This document shows positions 1 through 10,766 of a stretch of 64,000 bases of DNA, piece by piece. A program made the translations under genes and the position numbers. The notes beneath the pieces are model-generated. The model had not been told where the DNA came from, searched no databases, and saw only the letters and a list, made by a program, of their open reading frames with translations. Within the stretch, counting starts at the first letter, position 1. Each line of letters begins with the position of its first letter. The DNA is from Physcia stellaris (lineage: Eukaryota; Ascomycota; Lecanoromycetes; Caliciales; Physciaceae): the NCBI GenBank assembly GCA_018902385.1, contig JABSSW010000065.1:84144-148143 (forward strand), read 5' to 3'.

Positions 1-635
1 CATCGAAATTTGGTGATTGATGTTCTTAGAGCCATATGCGACCGCACGTGATTTTTACCTAAAAGGAAAGCCAGAAACAAGTCAGAAACAGCCGTGTTTC
101 GAGGCGCACGTTTGGGGTCCCTGGTAGGGCCAAGTTTTAGCGCTGCATTGTCCGTCAGCCTGCATCGAGGGAACCTCGAAAAACGTGGGGTGCAGCAGCT
201 TATCTGTCCAGCCAACAACCACACAAAGGCTCACCTTCGCCCACTGCTTCTACCAGGACTAGGGTATCCCCATCCATATCTAGAGGCATCTGACATTCTC
301 TCTTGCAAACGGTATACTTGTGCCTGAAACCTAGGAAGATCGACGTGAGAAGACGCTTGGAAGGTGTAATACCAATCATCCTGCGCACAGCATCTGCAAT
401 ACAACGTCAGCTCTCGGAACAACTAGGGATATCGAGGGTGAATCCGGATCACTCGTCACGACGTCCTCGCTACTTACTCCTGCGAGTGCTGCGCATACAT
501 AAGTCACGCCTATCTTCAGCTACAATCCATTGCAGAGCTTTTTCTGAGAGGCGCGCAAGAATCGGAACCACCTCCACTGCAGCTCGCTTCGCACCGAGCC
601 TGCGAACAGGGCCAGGACTCGCAACTGGTTCGTCC
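1..635. other. Upstream region of the kinase gene, no gene seen
   Basis: No coding region is supported here. A frame open from about 303 runs into the kinase frame, but it has no ATG before 636, so this stretch is read as promoter and 5' leader. An upstream exon cannot be excluded. Confidence 0.5.
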
Positions 636-2708
636 ATGGCCTATGATTTGCAGGCTCAACCCGAAACCCTGGAAAGTGCTATCTCTGTATCATCCCCCAC
701 AACTGGAACTCCTCCCTTCAGCCGCGATAACGCACACGATGACTCGTTTGGACATGGGGAGGATAAGGAGACTGATAACGTCGGTCAAATCAACAGACAG
801 GCCGCAGCCTTACCGATAAGTCCTGCAGACGCCCCTTGGACGGCTCACGATGAGCCTGAGGATCATGCTTCTACGCCGGCCATTGATGTGCCTCTTGCAA
901 ATGGATACAAGAATCAGGACTACCTCTCCGAGAAGGCTCCGTATTTCGAGTCTAGATATACAGAAGGATCACCCTTGGAGCAGTTCTTGCGGAATCGACG
1001 ACCCTCGATCACGTTTCACCCAGAGGTTAAGACAGATACTGGAGATCTTCACACCTTGGCCAATCCATTACCAAAGCTAGAGATCAACCACAAGTGGAGA
1101 AGCAGATCCCCGTTACCGGAAACAAACATACCTGCACACGGATCGCCATTGTCGAAGACGTACTGTGAACAAGGGCCTACGAGCTTTGACGCTTTAAGCA
1201 AAGATTCCCCACCGTCACTTCCTGAAAAGAGCAACCCTTCTCCGAAGAGGCGAATATCGGGAAATCGGTCACCGTTTCCTCTGCTACAATCGTCTGTTGA
1301 GCGTCTTCCGAGCCCAAAAGAGCACCCGGAATTTGAAGGAGGTGCATCTCTGACCTCGGACTCTACCGTATCTTACGGCATCTCCGAGGCCCAGACGCCT
1401 ACCGACCACACAATGGACTGTGTTGTGTCTCCTGTTTCCACCTTCGCCCCCTTCCATCATCCTGTTTCTCTGGAAGAATCGAGTGCATGGCCAAAACCTA
1501 GACGGCAGGTTTCCAACGGCGGGGCACAAAGCTACACAATTGATCGCAAGCTTAGCATGCGATCTACTCGATCGCGGCGTTCCACATCCGCGTCTCAAAA
1601 GTCACCAGCTAGCGCGTTCCTCTCACGATTTGCCCTTAAGGAAAGCGAGGAGCTACCGCCAGAGCCTGATAGCGAAGGGCAAGAAGTTGGAGAATACGTG
1701 CTTGGTCGACAGATCGGCTTTGGTGGATTTAGCTTGGTACGAGAAGCATACACCATCGAAGGGGACGAGCGGGTCCTACGAGCTGTTAAAATCGTCCGCC
1801 GCCAAATCCTTAACAAAGATGACGCAGAAAACGATCAGTTCCAGGCCAAATTCGAGCACGAAGTGCGCCTTTGGCGATGTTTGGGCCACCGGCACATCCT
1901 CCCCTTAATAGCCGTCTACAATACCCCCTTCGCAACCTTCTGCTTCACGAAACTCAACACGGGCGGCACTCTTTTTGATCTCATTCGCCGTAACCGCAAA
2001 GGCCTCTCTTCCGATCTCGCTCGCCGCTACGCCTACCAGCTCGCCTCCGCCATCCGCTACCTCCACGAAGACATGCGCATCGTGCACCGCGACATTAAGC
2101 TCGAGAATTGCCTCCTCGATCTCTCCACTCCCAACGCCGAGGAAGAAGGCGGAAACCTTCTACTCTGCGATTTCGGTCTCGCGGAATTCATAAGCCGCAC
2201 CCCCGCTCGCCGCGCCTCACCCTCTCCATCCGCAGACTCCTCACCCTACGGCACTCCTCCCACCACACTTAACGACAACCACGATGCAGACCTCACCCAG
2301 AGACATCACATTGGCCCCTCCCAGTTCTCCACCTCAGTAGCCGGCTCCCTGCAGTATGCAGCTCCCGAACTCATCGCCTCGCCCGCAGGCCTCCTCTCCA
2401 CCGCTGTCGATATCTGGGCTTTTGGCGTCGTGATCTATGCCTTGTTAGTGGGGGATCTGCCCTTCCAACATACCTTCCAGCCGAAAGTGCAGATGATGAT
2501 CCAAGCCGGAGAGTGGGATGTGCAGGCGTTGAGGACGGCAAAAGGGGCCAGTGAGCAGGGGAGGGAGGACGAGGTTGAAGATGTGGTGGCGGGGTGTTTG
2601 TGTATGAATAGCGAGGAGAGGTGGACCGTTGGGGAAGTGTTGGGATGTGGGTGGTTGGAAGGCTGTCAGGAGGTTGTGGAGGAGGAGGGGAGAGGGTGGA
2701 AATTGTGA
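636..2708 (+). CDS. Serine/threonine protein kinase
   Basis: Single-exon gene of 690 residues, started at the first in-frame ATG. Residues 1 to about 350 are a low-complexity Ser/Pro-rich region, probably disordered and regulatory. The kinase domain spans roughly 352-685. The glycine loop reads GRQIGFGGFSLV, the ATP lysine sits in RAVKIVRR, the catalytic loop is HRDIKLENCLL near residue 482, and the metal motif is DFGLAEF near 509. A Ser/Pro-rich insert of about 50 residues separates DFG from AGSLQYAAPEL, so the activation segment is longer than usual. The C lobe carries DIWAFGVVIYALLVGDLPF. All catalytic residues are present, so an active kinase is expected. The layout (long N-terminal extension, CAMK-like catalytic loop) resembles fungal nutrient and stress kinases, but I cannot name the orthologue, and the substrate is unknown. 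Confidence 0.9.
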   Translation: MAYDLQAQPETLESAISVSSPTTGTPPFSRDNAHDDSFGHGEDKETDNVGQINRQAAALPISPADAPWTAHDEPEDHASTPAIDVPLANGYKNQDYLSEKAPYFESRYTEGSPLEQFLRNRRPSITFHPEVKTDTGDLHTLANPLPKLEINHKWRSRSPLPETNIPAHGSPLSKTYCEQGPTSFDALSKDSPPSLPEKSNPSPKRRISGNRSPFPLLQSSVERLPSPKEHPEFEGGASLTSDSTVSYGISEAQTPTDHTMDCVVSPVSTFAPFHHPVSLEESSAWPKPRRQVSNGGAQSYTIDRKLSMRSTRSRRSTSASQKSPASAFLSRFALKESEELPPEPDSEGQEVGEYVLGRQIGFGGFSLVREAYTIEGDERVLRAVKIVRRQILNKDDAENDQFQAKFEHEVRLWRCLGHRHILPLIAVYNTPFATFCFTKLNTGGTLFDLIRRNRKGLSSDLARRYAYQLASAIRYLHEDMRIVHRDIKLENCLLDLSTPNAEEEGGNLLLCDFGLAEFISRTPARRASPSPSADSSPYGTPPTTLNDNHDADLTQRHHIGPSQFSTSVAGSLQYAAPELIASPAGLLSTAVDIWAFGVVIYALLVGDLPFQHTFQPKVQMMIQAGEWDVQALRTAKGASEQGREDEVEDVVAGCLCMNSEERWTVGEVLGCGWLEGCQEVVEEEGRGWKL

Positions 2709-3362
2709 TTTTTTTTTTTTGGTTTTCGTCGCTAGTTTTTTGAGGGGTTTGGATGGGAGGGGTTTTTGGCATATATATGGTTATGATTATATGTGTATGA
2801 TAGGATACCCCTTACTCGTGTGGATAGAGGCTCTGGAACATTGGATATAGATATATTTCGTTGTCGACGACGCTTATCGCTTTATAGATATTCTTTGGAA
2901 AGAATTGAATTATCTATTTGGAACCAATCGTCATCAGTCGTCCTTTTTCACTTATGCATCGGGGCATTGGTTTTGGCAGAAGGCAGCGTGACTGCACAAA
3001 CATAATCTTCGCAGAAGATCTACAGCTAGGAGCCCCTTTGTCTAGATCCTTACTCGAGACCAAGAATTGGATAGAAAGGGTTTAGGACGATTGCGTCTGA
3101 AGAGCACGTGTAGAAGAGACCAAGGGGCTTGAGGAGGGACAATGAAGTAGGCTTGAAATTGGAGCCAAACACGAACTGGCTCATGTTATTTTCGATTCTG
3201 GAAAGTTCCAACTCTGAAGTTTGCCTTGTCTAAGCAGATATGTGAGTTCCGCACCATGCAGACACATCGAGCTCAAGCTCAAGCCCAGCACGAACGCCCA
3301 TCATCCACCATATCGAACCTCCACTCCAACTCAGGCCCCTCGCTCGCCGTCAATTGACAGTT
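2709..3362. other. Convergent 3' intergenic region
   Basis: Lies between the 3' ends of the kinase gene and RPS29. It holds a T-run right after the kinase stop (about 2708-2720) and otherwise nothing recognised; both genes' 3' UTRs are expected here. Confidence 0.5.
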
Positions 3363-3916
3363 CTATCGGTGCTAAATAGCCATACACGTCAGCAATCGAT
3401 TCAATGTCCTCGAATGGCCGTTCAATTCCGCTTGCTCCCCCTCTCTCTCTCCTCGCTATTCCAAATTGATTGGCTCATGCCTGCTATTTTGCTACCTCAC
3501 AAACCATCGCTATCCCCACTCCATTCTTACATGCCTCCCAATTTCAAGCTCCAACCAATAGAGTCCCGCGCCCGATCCCCCATCCCCCAGGTGTGCAGAA
3601 GAAAAGACCAAACTCACCTTCGTGAACCCAATATCCTGACTCTTCTCCCTAAAGCACTGACGGCAGATATTGAGGCCGTATTTCCGGATCAGGCCCGCTT
3701 TGTGGGTGCATACGCGGCTAATTCCCAGACCTCTCGTTTAGCTTTTCCTTTCTAATCCCCCACGAGAAGCGGTATTGGGGGAGGGGCGGGCGATATTGTA
3801 GGGAGGACGGGAGAAAAGATGTAGAGATAAAAACGAGAAGATGGGATTACATACCAAGATCGAGCGCCCTTCCCGTAGCCTCGCGGGCGCGAGTACCAGA
3901 CTGATTCGTGAGACAT
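3363..3916 (-). CDS. RPS29: 40S ribosomal protein S29 (uS14)
   Basis: Component of the small ribosomal subunit head; binds 18S rRNA through a zinc ribbon. Three exons on the minus strand, 3855-3916, 3618-3717 and 3363-3371, give exactly 56 residues, the usual length of this protein. The start is [17 protein letters not shown]. The two zinc knuckles are CRVC and CRQC, followed by [14 protein letters not shown]. Splice ends are GT-AG; the first intron splits a Cys codon of the first knuckle. The second intron is 246 nt, long for this window, and the last exon encodes only His-Arg-stop. Intron length and a tiny terminal exon are common in ribosomal protein genes. The upstream gap to the OBAP gene probably holds its promoter. 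Confidence 0.92.
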
Positions 3917-4715
3917 GATTGTGGTTTATGGACTGGTGCCGAGGTGAAGTCTGAGATACAGATGTGATTAGTCTAGTGGATAGGATGGCAAAGGATCAGT
4001 GTCTGAGCTTACTAGGTGTGCGTTCGGGGGCTCTAGGTGTGCTGATAGTGAGGGAGAAAGTAGGACTTCGTACGTTGATGATTGAGGTTCCGAGAGGTGG
4101 TGGGTGCCAAGACTTTGATATTGCAAGCGAGGGGCTAGTGCTAGCGCTGTTTTCTGGGGAAGCTTGGGAAGGAAATCTTGGATGCACTCGGCGGTACTGC
4201 TGTCGAGAACAATCAAGCACAACGGCTGTGATTCTCCCCTAGCTTCATTCGCTCTGGCATGCTCGACTTATCATCAAGATGCCTGCCAGAGCCGCATTGG
4301 CTGGAGATTATAGTTTGATCCAGTATCAGCAACTCTACGTCGTGGTCCAGATGAATATCAATGGCATCAGTGTGATTTTGAAGGCCCGCAAGAGCCTATC
4401 TAGGCAGAGCGCGTCGCAGCATAGCGGATGTTGTCTTGTAAGACCACACAAGACAACCACAGGTGAGTGCAGAAGCTTCTAAAATTGCTAGAGCTTGCCG
4501 TCGTCACCTTTTAGGATGAGCAAGTGTGGACAGGGAAGCGAGATTGATGTCTATCTTGCATCTACGATGACAAGATTCCTTTAGCCTCCGTTCGACTCTT
4601 CACTGAGCTCGACGTCTAGCTTTAGGCTTGATAGAGGGGAGTTTGAGGGTACAATTACAACTACAGGCTTCTTCGAAGCAGTGACTTCGGGCATTCGCAT
4701 TCGAGGATCCCGAGA
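3917..4715. other. RPS29 upstream region
   Basis: Separates the RPS29 start from the 3' end of the OBAP gene; both genes are on the minus strand. Short open frames occur on both strands, but none resembles a known protein. It is best read as the RPS29 promoter and leader. Confidence 0.4.
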
Positions 4716-5581
4716 TTACTTGCCACCGCCAGACTTCCACATCATGTCTGCATCTGCGTCACTGTGAGCAGCTGCTCCACCAAGTCCTGGAGTATGTCAG
4801 ATAAACATACCTGTATGTATCTCAGGCTCTTCAATATACTCTCGCTTCCCCGCCTTCTGCTCAGAACTAATCCCGAAGCGACTATCTCTCTCCTTTATCA
4901 GCTCTTTCAGGCCTTCTTGCTGACCGTCCTTTGTAAAACTCATCATCAATTCAGGCCCTCCCAACGGTAACTTATCTCCTCTATCTACCTGCCAAAAGTG
5001 GTAGGTTTTTCCATAAAGCCCGATTACCTGCTCCATCTCTTTCGTCTCTGCCGCTTCCCAAACGCCTGTGGGCAGACCGTCGGGGCCGGGCATGATGAGC
5101 ATACCGCTTTTGACCTCGAAGACGTGGCTATGCCAGAGCTTGCGCTCCTCGGCGTCAAGTGTTTTGTAGAGGGCCGTGCTGATCATGTATTCAATGCCGA
5201 TGATTCGTGCATTGGATTCAGGTGAGTCGTAGATGAGGCACTGGCGGACGTCTTGGGAAATGAGCGTTGAATTACCTGGAAAGGTGCCGGGATTGCAGCA
5301 ACGTACCCTCATTCAGGTGGGCGCAGTAGTGATTTGCCTCAACACAGCGCGAGGCATCGGAAGCGTACACGTGAAAAGCATTCAAATGAGCACATAGTGC
5401 TTTTACGGGACCGAAACTCTGTGGGGAATCAATCTATCAGCTTCACGCTCGATATGTGGAGCGAAGAAAGCGACGAAAGGTAAGTAACCTGTCCTGCTGC
5501 GGCTCCAGTCTCTAGAACTTTACTTTCCGTGGAAAGAGGAGTGCCTTTGGCCGCGTTGGTTTCTGTCTTTGAGGGATCCAT
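4716..5581 (-). CDS. OBAP/DUF1264 family protein
   Basis: Minus-strand gene with four exons, 5489-5581, 5307-5418, 4811-5251 and 4716-4753, coding for 227 residues. The family signature is clear: [38 protein letters not shown], then [29 protein letters not shown] and the C-terminal [12 protein letters not shown]. Plant members are oil-body-associated proteins; fungal and bacterial members are mostly uncharacterised, so the biochemical role is unknown, with a link to lipid droplets only inferred. The second intron (56 nt) splits the Asp codon of NEDVRQ, which fixes the splice sites. The last exon was chosen because it restores a plausible end in the correct phase; it is the least certain part. 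Confidence 0.85.
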
Positions 5582-6078
5582 TGAGAGCTTGACGTGGAAA
5601 GTGCAACGGAAGCACTGAACTCGAGGTGCCGACAGTCGCTATAAGTTGCAAAGATATCTTATTTGTTTGAGCAACAGCCCGGCTAAGTGGTCGTGGAGGT
5701 GCTCTGAAAAATTCGTCTAGCCTCTGAATGACGATGATATGCAAGATCGTGCCAATTTTGAACGCAGGTAAGTAAAAAGCTGTTGAGTACGAAAGTAGTG
5801 CTTGTGAAGAAGAGCATTGCCCAAAATTTATTGAAACAAGAAGGATTGACGTCATATGAGATCACAGGATAAGAGCAGGTTGCAGGATTTTCAATTGCTG
5901 GATGTGGTTAACGTTTGCTGTCGCTGATGAATGATTGTATTGGAGTAGGGTACCTAGTCTACATCGATTTCAAATGCGTGCTTTCTGGATCGAAGGCCTA
6001 TGATAAGCATGACGGATCAGTTGCTCCCCTCTTCGGGTCAAATCTATAATGTACACAAGAATCAAGAGTTTACTAGAT
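5582..6078. other. Intergenic region, no gene seen
   Basis: Lies between the OBAP gene start and the glyoxalase II stop, both on the minus strand. It is expected to hold the OBAP promoter. No motif or RNA gene was recognised. Confidence 0.4.
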
Positions 6079-7304
6079 TCACCCAGCGTTTTTCATCTCT
6101 CTCAATTTCCCCATGACATCTATAGGGTCTGATACCCCTGTGAAATCCTTGACCAGTCGGTCCTACATAGAGCTGTCAGCTTCGTCCGAATCACACGGAA
6201 TATAACCAAGCACTCACTTGCAGTCTCATGAAGACATTGTATTTCTGGAATGAGTTAGTATAGCTGTGTTATCACTGGGCATACGATAGCCCAGATAACC
6301 CACCTTTTCGTCGCCGATTGTTTTCTTTCCCTGCGTCTCCTTGTTGTTATCTGCAAATGCCGCTAGGTCTTTCACGTCCTCGGAATTCTCCAGCACCTTG
6401 AGGAGGAATTTGACATTTGCCTTGGTGTACTCATGACCCGGCTGTGCTAATTAGTAATGCCAGAGGTTCAGAGCTTATGGTAGACCTTACGTAAACCCTA
6501 GTATCATGTGGTAGTCCAGCCAAGACTGAGTTCAAGGCTTTGTCCATCTCCGCAGGTGTTCCTTCGAAGAATCTACCGCATCCTTGGAGATCTCGTTAGG
6601 CTTATGATTGTGGCTATTGAAAGCAATGATAAAGTACCTCCTATGAAAAGTGTGTCGCCCGTGAAGACCACTCGCTCATCGCCGTCTTCCATAAACCAGC
6701 AGATAGAGTCTTGAGTATGGCAAGGAGTATGCAACGCTGTCACTTTGATATTCTGTCCAATCTTGAAAGTCTCCTCATGTCCCGGAGTCTTCGTTACCGC
6801 CTGGCAGTCTTTGCCGCCAATCACGGAAAGGTCTTTGAAATGGGTACACTATCATCCGTCAGTGTACGCTGATGAGCGGAGAACGTTTAATTATACTATC
6901 TCAGAATTGCCGCCTGAATGATCCCAATGGCTGGCCAGCTCTCAGCATCTCTGATGTTTTCTTATTCCCCGACCGGGCTTACTGATGAGTGTTTACGATA
7001 GCGGTCAAGTTGATCTCCTTCGCATCAATTTGGGGTTTCAGGACAGGAATGACTCTGCAAGCATATGAGCACGATGTGCCGTGTTTGGAGGGTCGGAATT
7101 AATGTCAAAAGTTACTCTTCAGGATGTGCAGGGTCTATGATGACTGCGTCTTTGGTTTTCGACTTGTCGTCAACGACGAGATATGCGTAATTATTGCTCG
7201 TCCCAACCCCTGATCATCGATTGTTCGTGAGCAGACATCCCTCTGTGGTGGTTCGATGGTAAAACTGATTGATACTCACACATGGGAATGCTTTGAATAT
7301 GCAT
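6079..7304 (-). CDS. GLO2: Hydroxyacylglutathione hydrolase (glyoxalase II)
   Basis: Hydrolyses S-D-lactoylglutathione to D-lactate and glutathione, the second step of methylglyoxal removal. Nine exons (7280-7304, 7116-7209, 6983-7054, 6897-6930, 6638-6848, 6491-6582, 6304-6441, 6218-6244, 6079-6162) give 258 residues, the usual family length. The metallo-beta-lactamase signature reads [12 protein letters not shown], followed by the metal His in [12 protein letters not shown], the bridging Asp in [17 protein letters not shown], and the PGHEY motif. Substrate-binding residues YNVFMR lie near the C-terminus. An in-frame TAG seven codons upstream supports this ATG; no mitochondrial leader is visible, so the cytosolic form is likely. 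Exons of 25, 27 and 34 nt are unusually small. The divergent neighbour is dihydroxyacetone kinase, which acts on a methylglyoxal precursor. Confidence 0.93.
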
Positions 7305-7669
7305 CGCGCGGCTGGCAGCAAGCTACCGATCTATCAGTCGTTGGGACTGCAACGCTTCAGGGATGACAGTACACTTGCTGTTAATGTCTTGACTGTTCTT
7401 CGTTGCAGTGTCCGTGAGAAAGCTGTCTTTATCATTGATAACTATGTTTATCGAGAGTTGTAGCAAAATAACGAGGTCGACGTCAGCTGTGCTAAGTGTC
7501 CGCATAGGGCCCCTTATACCCGGAGCGGGGTACGAATAGCTGCGATCAAGCTGCGATTCGCTCCACAGCTGTCGCTATGGGCTGAAATCATTGCAATGTC
7601 GCTGAGATGGGCATTGGATATTCACTCATCTCGTAGCTCGACGGCCAGATATTGTGCCAAGCCAGCAAG

Positions 7670-9569
7670 ATGTCTGGTATGACCTCTCTGACGCTGGCTT
7701 CACGGAGCCACCGCTAATCACAGCATACCATCCAGCGGCCAAACACTTTCTGAATGATCCGACCCAGGCCGTCTTGACTTCGCTCCATTCAACCACGCTT
7801 ACAAATCCTTCTGTACTGTGTGATGAAGATAATAAGATCGTCTATCGGCACCCTTCTTCCATTTCCAATCCAAGCAATGTCGCGGTCATTTGCGGCGGCG
7901 GCTCTGGCCATGAACCAGGTTTCGCTGGATTCGTGGGTGACGGGCTCCTGACTGCCTGCGTCGCTGGTACCATTTTTGCATCTCCAAGCGCTCAGCAAGT
8001 GCGAACTTGCCTGTTGCATAGATTACCGCCCAGCGCTCAAGGAGCTTTGGCTGTGGTCACCAACTATACCGGCGATGTCTTGAACTTCGGTATGGCGGTC
8101 GAAAAAGCAAGAGCAGTGGGAAAGAAAGTGGAGATGGTGATTGTGGGTGACGATGTTGGCGTAGGTAGGGCCAAAAGTGGAAAGGTGGGAAGAAGAGGCC
8201 TCTCTGGCACTGCTCTCGTTGCCAAACTTTGCAGCGCTCTGGCAGCGCAGGGCGCAGATCTTGATGAATGTGCAGGCGTTGGCAGGCTAGCGGTCGCGAA
8301 CTTGGTCAGCGTCGGAGCAAGTTTAAGCAGGGTTCACGTGCCTGGAAGAAGCATGGAGGAAGCCAAAGAAGAGGAGGAGAGATTAGGTCCAGGGCTTGTA
8401 GAGCTGGGGATGGGCATACATAACGAGCCAGGGTGTGAGAAATTGAAGACTGACCTTCCAGGTTTAGTGAAGAAGATGCTGGCGCAATTGCTCGACCCAG
8501 GTGATACGGACAGAGCGTATGTGAAGATAGGAAAGAAAGAAGATTTATTGCTTCTAATCAATAATTTCGGAGGAACAAGCAACCTCGAACTCGGTGCGGT
8601 GACAACGGAGATATGTGCTCAACTGAGGACAGATTACGAGTTGAGACCAAAGAGAGTCCTTACTGGCAACTTCTTTGGAAGCTTGGATGGCCCCGGCTTC
8701 ACAATCACGATCTTGAAATTGGTAGATACAGGCCTCGGGTCTGGAAAGTCAATGTTGGAATTGATCGATGCACCCGCTGAGGCTGTTGGATGGCCAGTGT
8801 CTATCAAACCGGAGACCTGGGACAATGATTATGGCGAGACGACCCATGAGGGAAATGAGAAAGATGAGGGGCCACAAGCATCAAATCTAAGAGGTGCGCG
8901 CAAAAATCCATACCATAGAAGCTGGAAGGGGCACTGATCTATCTTGCTCTAGTAAATCCGGCGACCATGCGAAAAGCATTGGAGTCGGGTCTCAAGCGAG
9001 TGATTGCAGCAGAAGCGGATGTAACCAGGTTTGATACCATCGTTGGTGACGGTGACTGCGGTGTGGGCCTAAAGCGAGGTGCCGAAGGACTACTTAGGAT
9101 GCTAGAAGGCGACAACCTATCCGACGACGCTGTGGTGAACATGGCGCGCGTAGTGCCTATCATTGAGACTACCATGGATGGCACGTCCGGCGCTCTCTAT
9201 GCGATCTTCCTAAATTCCTTAGCCCACCATCTAAGACAGCAAAGCGGTCCATCGCCAGCTCCGACAACGCCAGATCTTTGGGCGAAAGCGTTGTCCTTGT
9301 CCTTGGAAGCTCTCGAGAAGTACACACCAGCTCAGCCAGGTGACCGAACCTTGATGGATGCACTATGCCCGTTCATAGAAAATCTGAAATCATCAGGCGA
9401 TACCAGGGGGGCTGCCGAAGCCGCGAAGAAGGGAGCCGACAGTACGAAAGGGATGAAACCAAAATTAGGGAGAACTGTATATGTAGGCGGAAAAGGGTGG
9501 GAGGACGTTCCAGATCCTGGTGCTTATGGTCTGAGTGAATTTCTTACAGGTCTCGCCGAAGGCATGTAA
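7670..9569 (+). CDS. DAK: Dihydroxyacetone kinase
   Basis: Phosphorylates dihydroxyacetone (and glyceraldehyde) with ATP in glycerol catabolism and detoxification. Three exons, 7670-7676, 7724-8893 and 8953-9569, give 597 residues, normal for the ATP-dependent single-chain enzyme. The first exon is only seven bases (ATG TCT G), after which the protein reads SAYHPAAKHFLNDPTQ. The DhaK domain carries GGGSGHEPGFAG near residue 58 and the substrate-binding His in GMGIHNEPG near 232. The DhaL domain begins after the second intron with MRKALESG and has the nucleotide/Mg motif GDGDCGVGLKRGAEG near 425 and TMDGTSGALY. A conserved join at LRVNPATM fixes the second intron. The gene is divergent from glyoxalase II with about 365 bp between starts, so a shared control region is possible. 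Confidence 0.93.
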
Positions 9570-9646
9570 CCACATACGAGGTGTTCTTTGAGAGTGACAA
9601 AACATGTCCTCCACTTCATAAAAACCACTTTTACCAATCGGCTGTA

Positions 9647-10245
9647 TCAACTGAGCAATACCAGAATGACTGAGTCACCTCTTAAAAACCTGTGATAACC
9701 GTGAATTAGCGTAGCCTCTCCCTCTCCGGAATGTTCAACATCAAAGATAGAATATGAACGCACATCTTGCTAATGAATCTATCTTTGTTGACTGGCCTTC
9801 CCTTCTTGCCTCCTGATATCCTTGGGGTTTCCGTCCACATCTCCTTGACGTTCTCCAAAACCATATTACAGTGCCGGTCGAAGGCTTTGACTCTTGCCAA
9901 GAGTTTGCGATTGTTGCGACAAGAGATGAGAACTTGAGTATGTGAACGAACGGCAGTTTGGAGAATTGACAGAGGGCCGGAGGTGAACTCATGTTCTTCA
10001 AGTAAAGCGATCTCGTACTCTCTGTAAGCATTTTGGATAGCGTCAGCTTGACAGACCCCGTAGGCAGCAGCGCAAGGGATTGAATGTGGGCGGCAGCTCA
10101 GAAGCTCATAGGAAATGGTGTAGACCTACGTGAGATCTGATCGAGGCTTGCTCAAGAGGTCTCTGTTCCGGAATTAGCTTTGAGGAAAGGAGTGACGTCA
10201 GCAGACAACTAGATGAGTCACTAACTGTATCTTTGAATCGGCCAT
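9647..10245 (-). CDS. SMD2: Small nuclear ribonucleoprotein Sm D2
   Basis: Core Sm protein of the U1, U2, U4 and U5 snRNP rings. Four exons, 10226-10245, 10130-10162, 9764-10021 and 9647-9689, encode 117 residues, the expected size. The protein starts [20 protein letters not shown]. The Sm1 motif region reads [20 protein letters not shown], then [15 protein letters not shown], the lysine-rich D2 loop [12 protein letters not shown], and Sm2 [17 protein letters not shown]. All phases agree across the three introns. It ends 78 bp beyond the stop of the dihydroxyacetone kinase gene (convergent) and is divergent from SPT21. It belongs to the same machinery as the U1 snRNA gene at 19.4 kb and MFAP1 at 19.8 kb. 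Confidence 0.95.
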
Positions 10246-10766
10246 GACTATAAGTAGCGAGGGCGCCCTTTGTTGCGGTGCTAGCAGGTCTACTCCTTCA
10301 GTAAAGGCTACCTTGAAGCCCAGGGCCTGAATTGCTCTGGAAGTGTTTTTAGAGCTAGTGGTGAACGTAGCCGATTGGTGGATCTCGCTGAGTAAGTCAC
10401 ATTTAACCCCGCCAAACGCCGTTCCTAAGTCGCGTATTTTGAGGCGCGAGCTGTGAGGTGAGGTACTACTTTGCTACTTGCAGATACACTGCTCTTAATA
10501 CATTTATCCAAATGCTTCTTTCTTCCTCTATTGTCTTATACTTCTCTTCACTGTAGAATAATCTCCGATCCACAATGACAAACGATTAATTGTCTCTTCC
10601 CAGACCATCGGCCTGTGGAATACACTCGTCTCTATTACGCCAGTCGCGACCTTTCCACATACAACCTACTTCAAAACCTCAAACAGTCAGTCATTAGCTG
10701 ATCAAGCTCTTGGCTATCAATGTTCTACTTTCAGCACAGCTTCTCAAGCACAACGTATGGCATGTA
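10246..10766. promoter_or_regulatory. Divergent promoter region of SMD2 and SPT21
   Basis: The 521 bp between the SMD2 start and the SPT21 start must serve both genes. A pyrimidine-rich stretch around 10500-10560 lies before the SPT21 start. No specific binding site was recognised. Confidence 0.45.

Noticed and set aside
303-635. Extension of the kinase gene upstream of 636
   Set aside because: The frame is open but has no ATG before 636 and low similarity to kinase N-termini; a start at 636 is simpler.
3354-3755. Plus-strand open frame of 133 residues
   Set aside because: It lies opposite RPS29, whose three-exon protein is unambiguous on the other strand.
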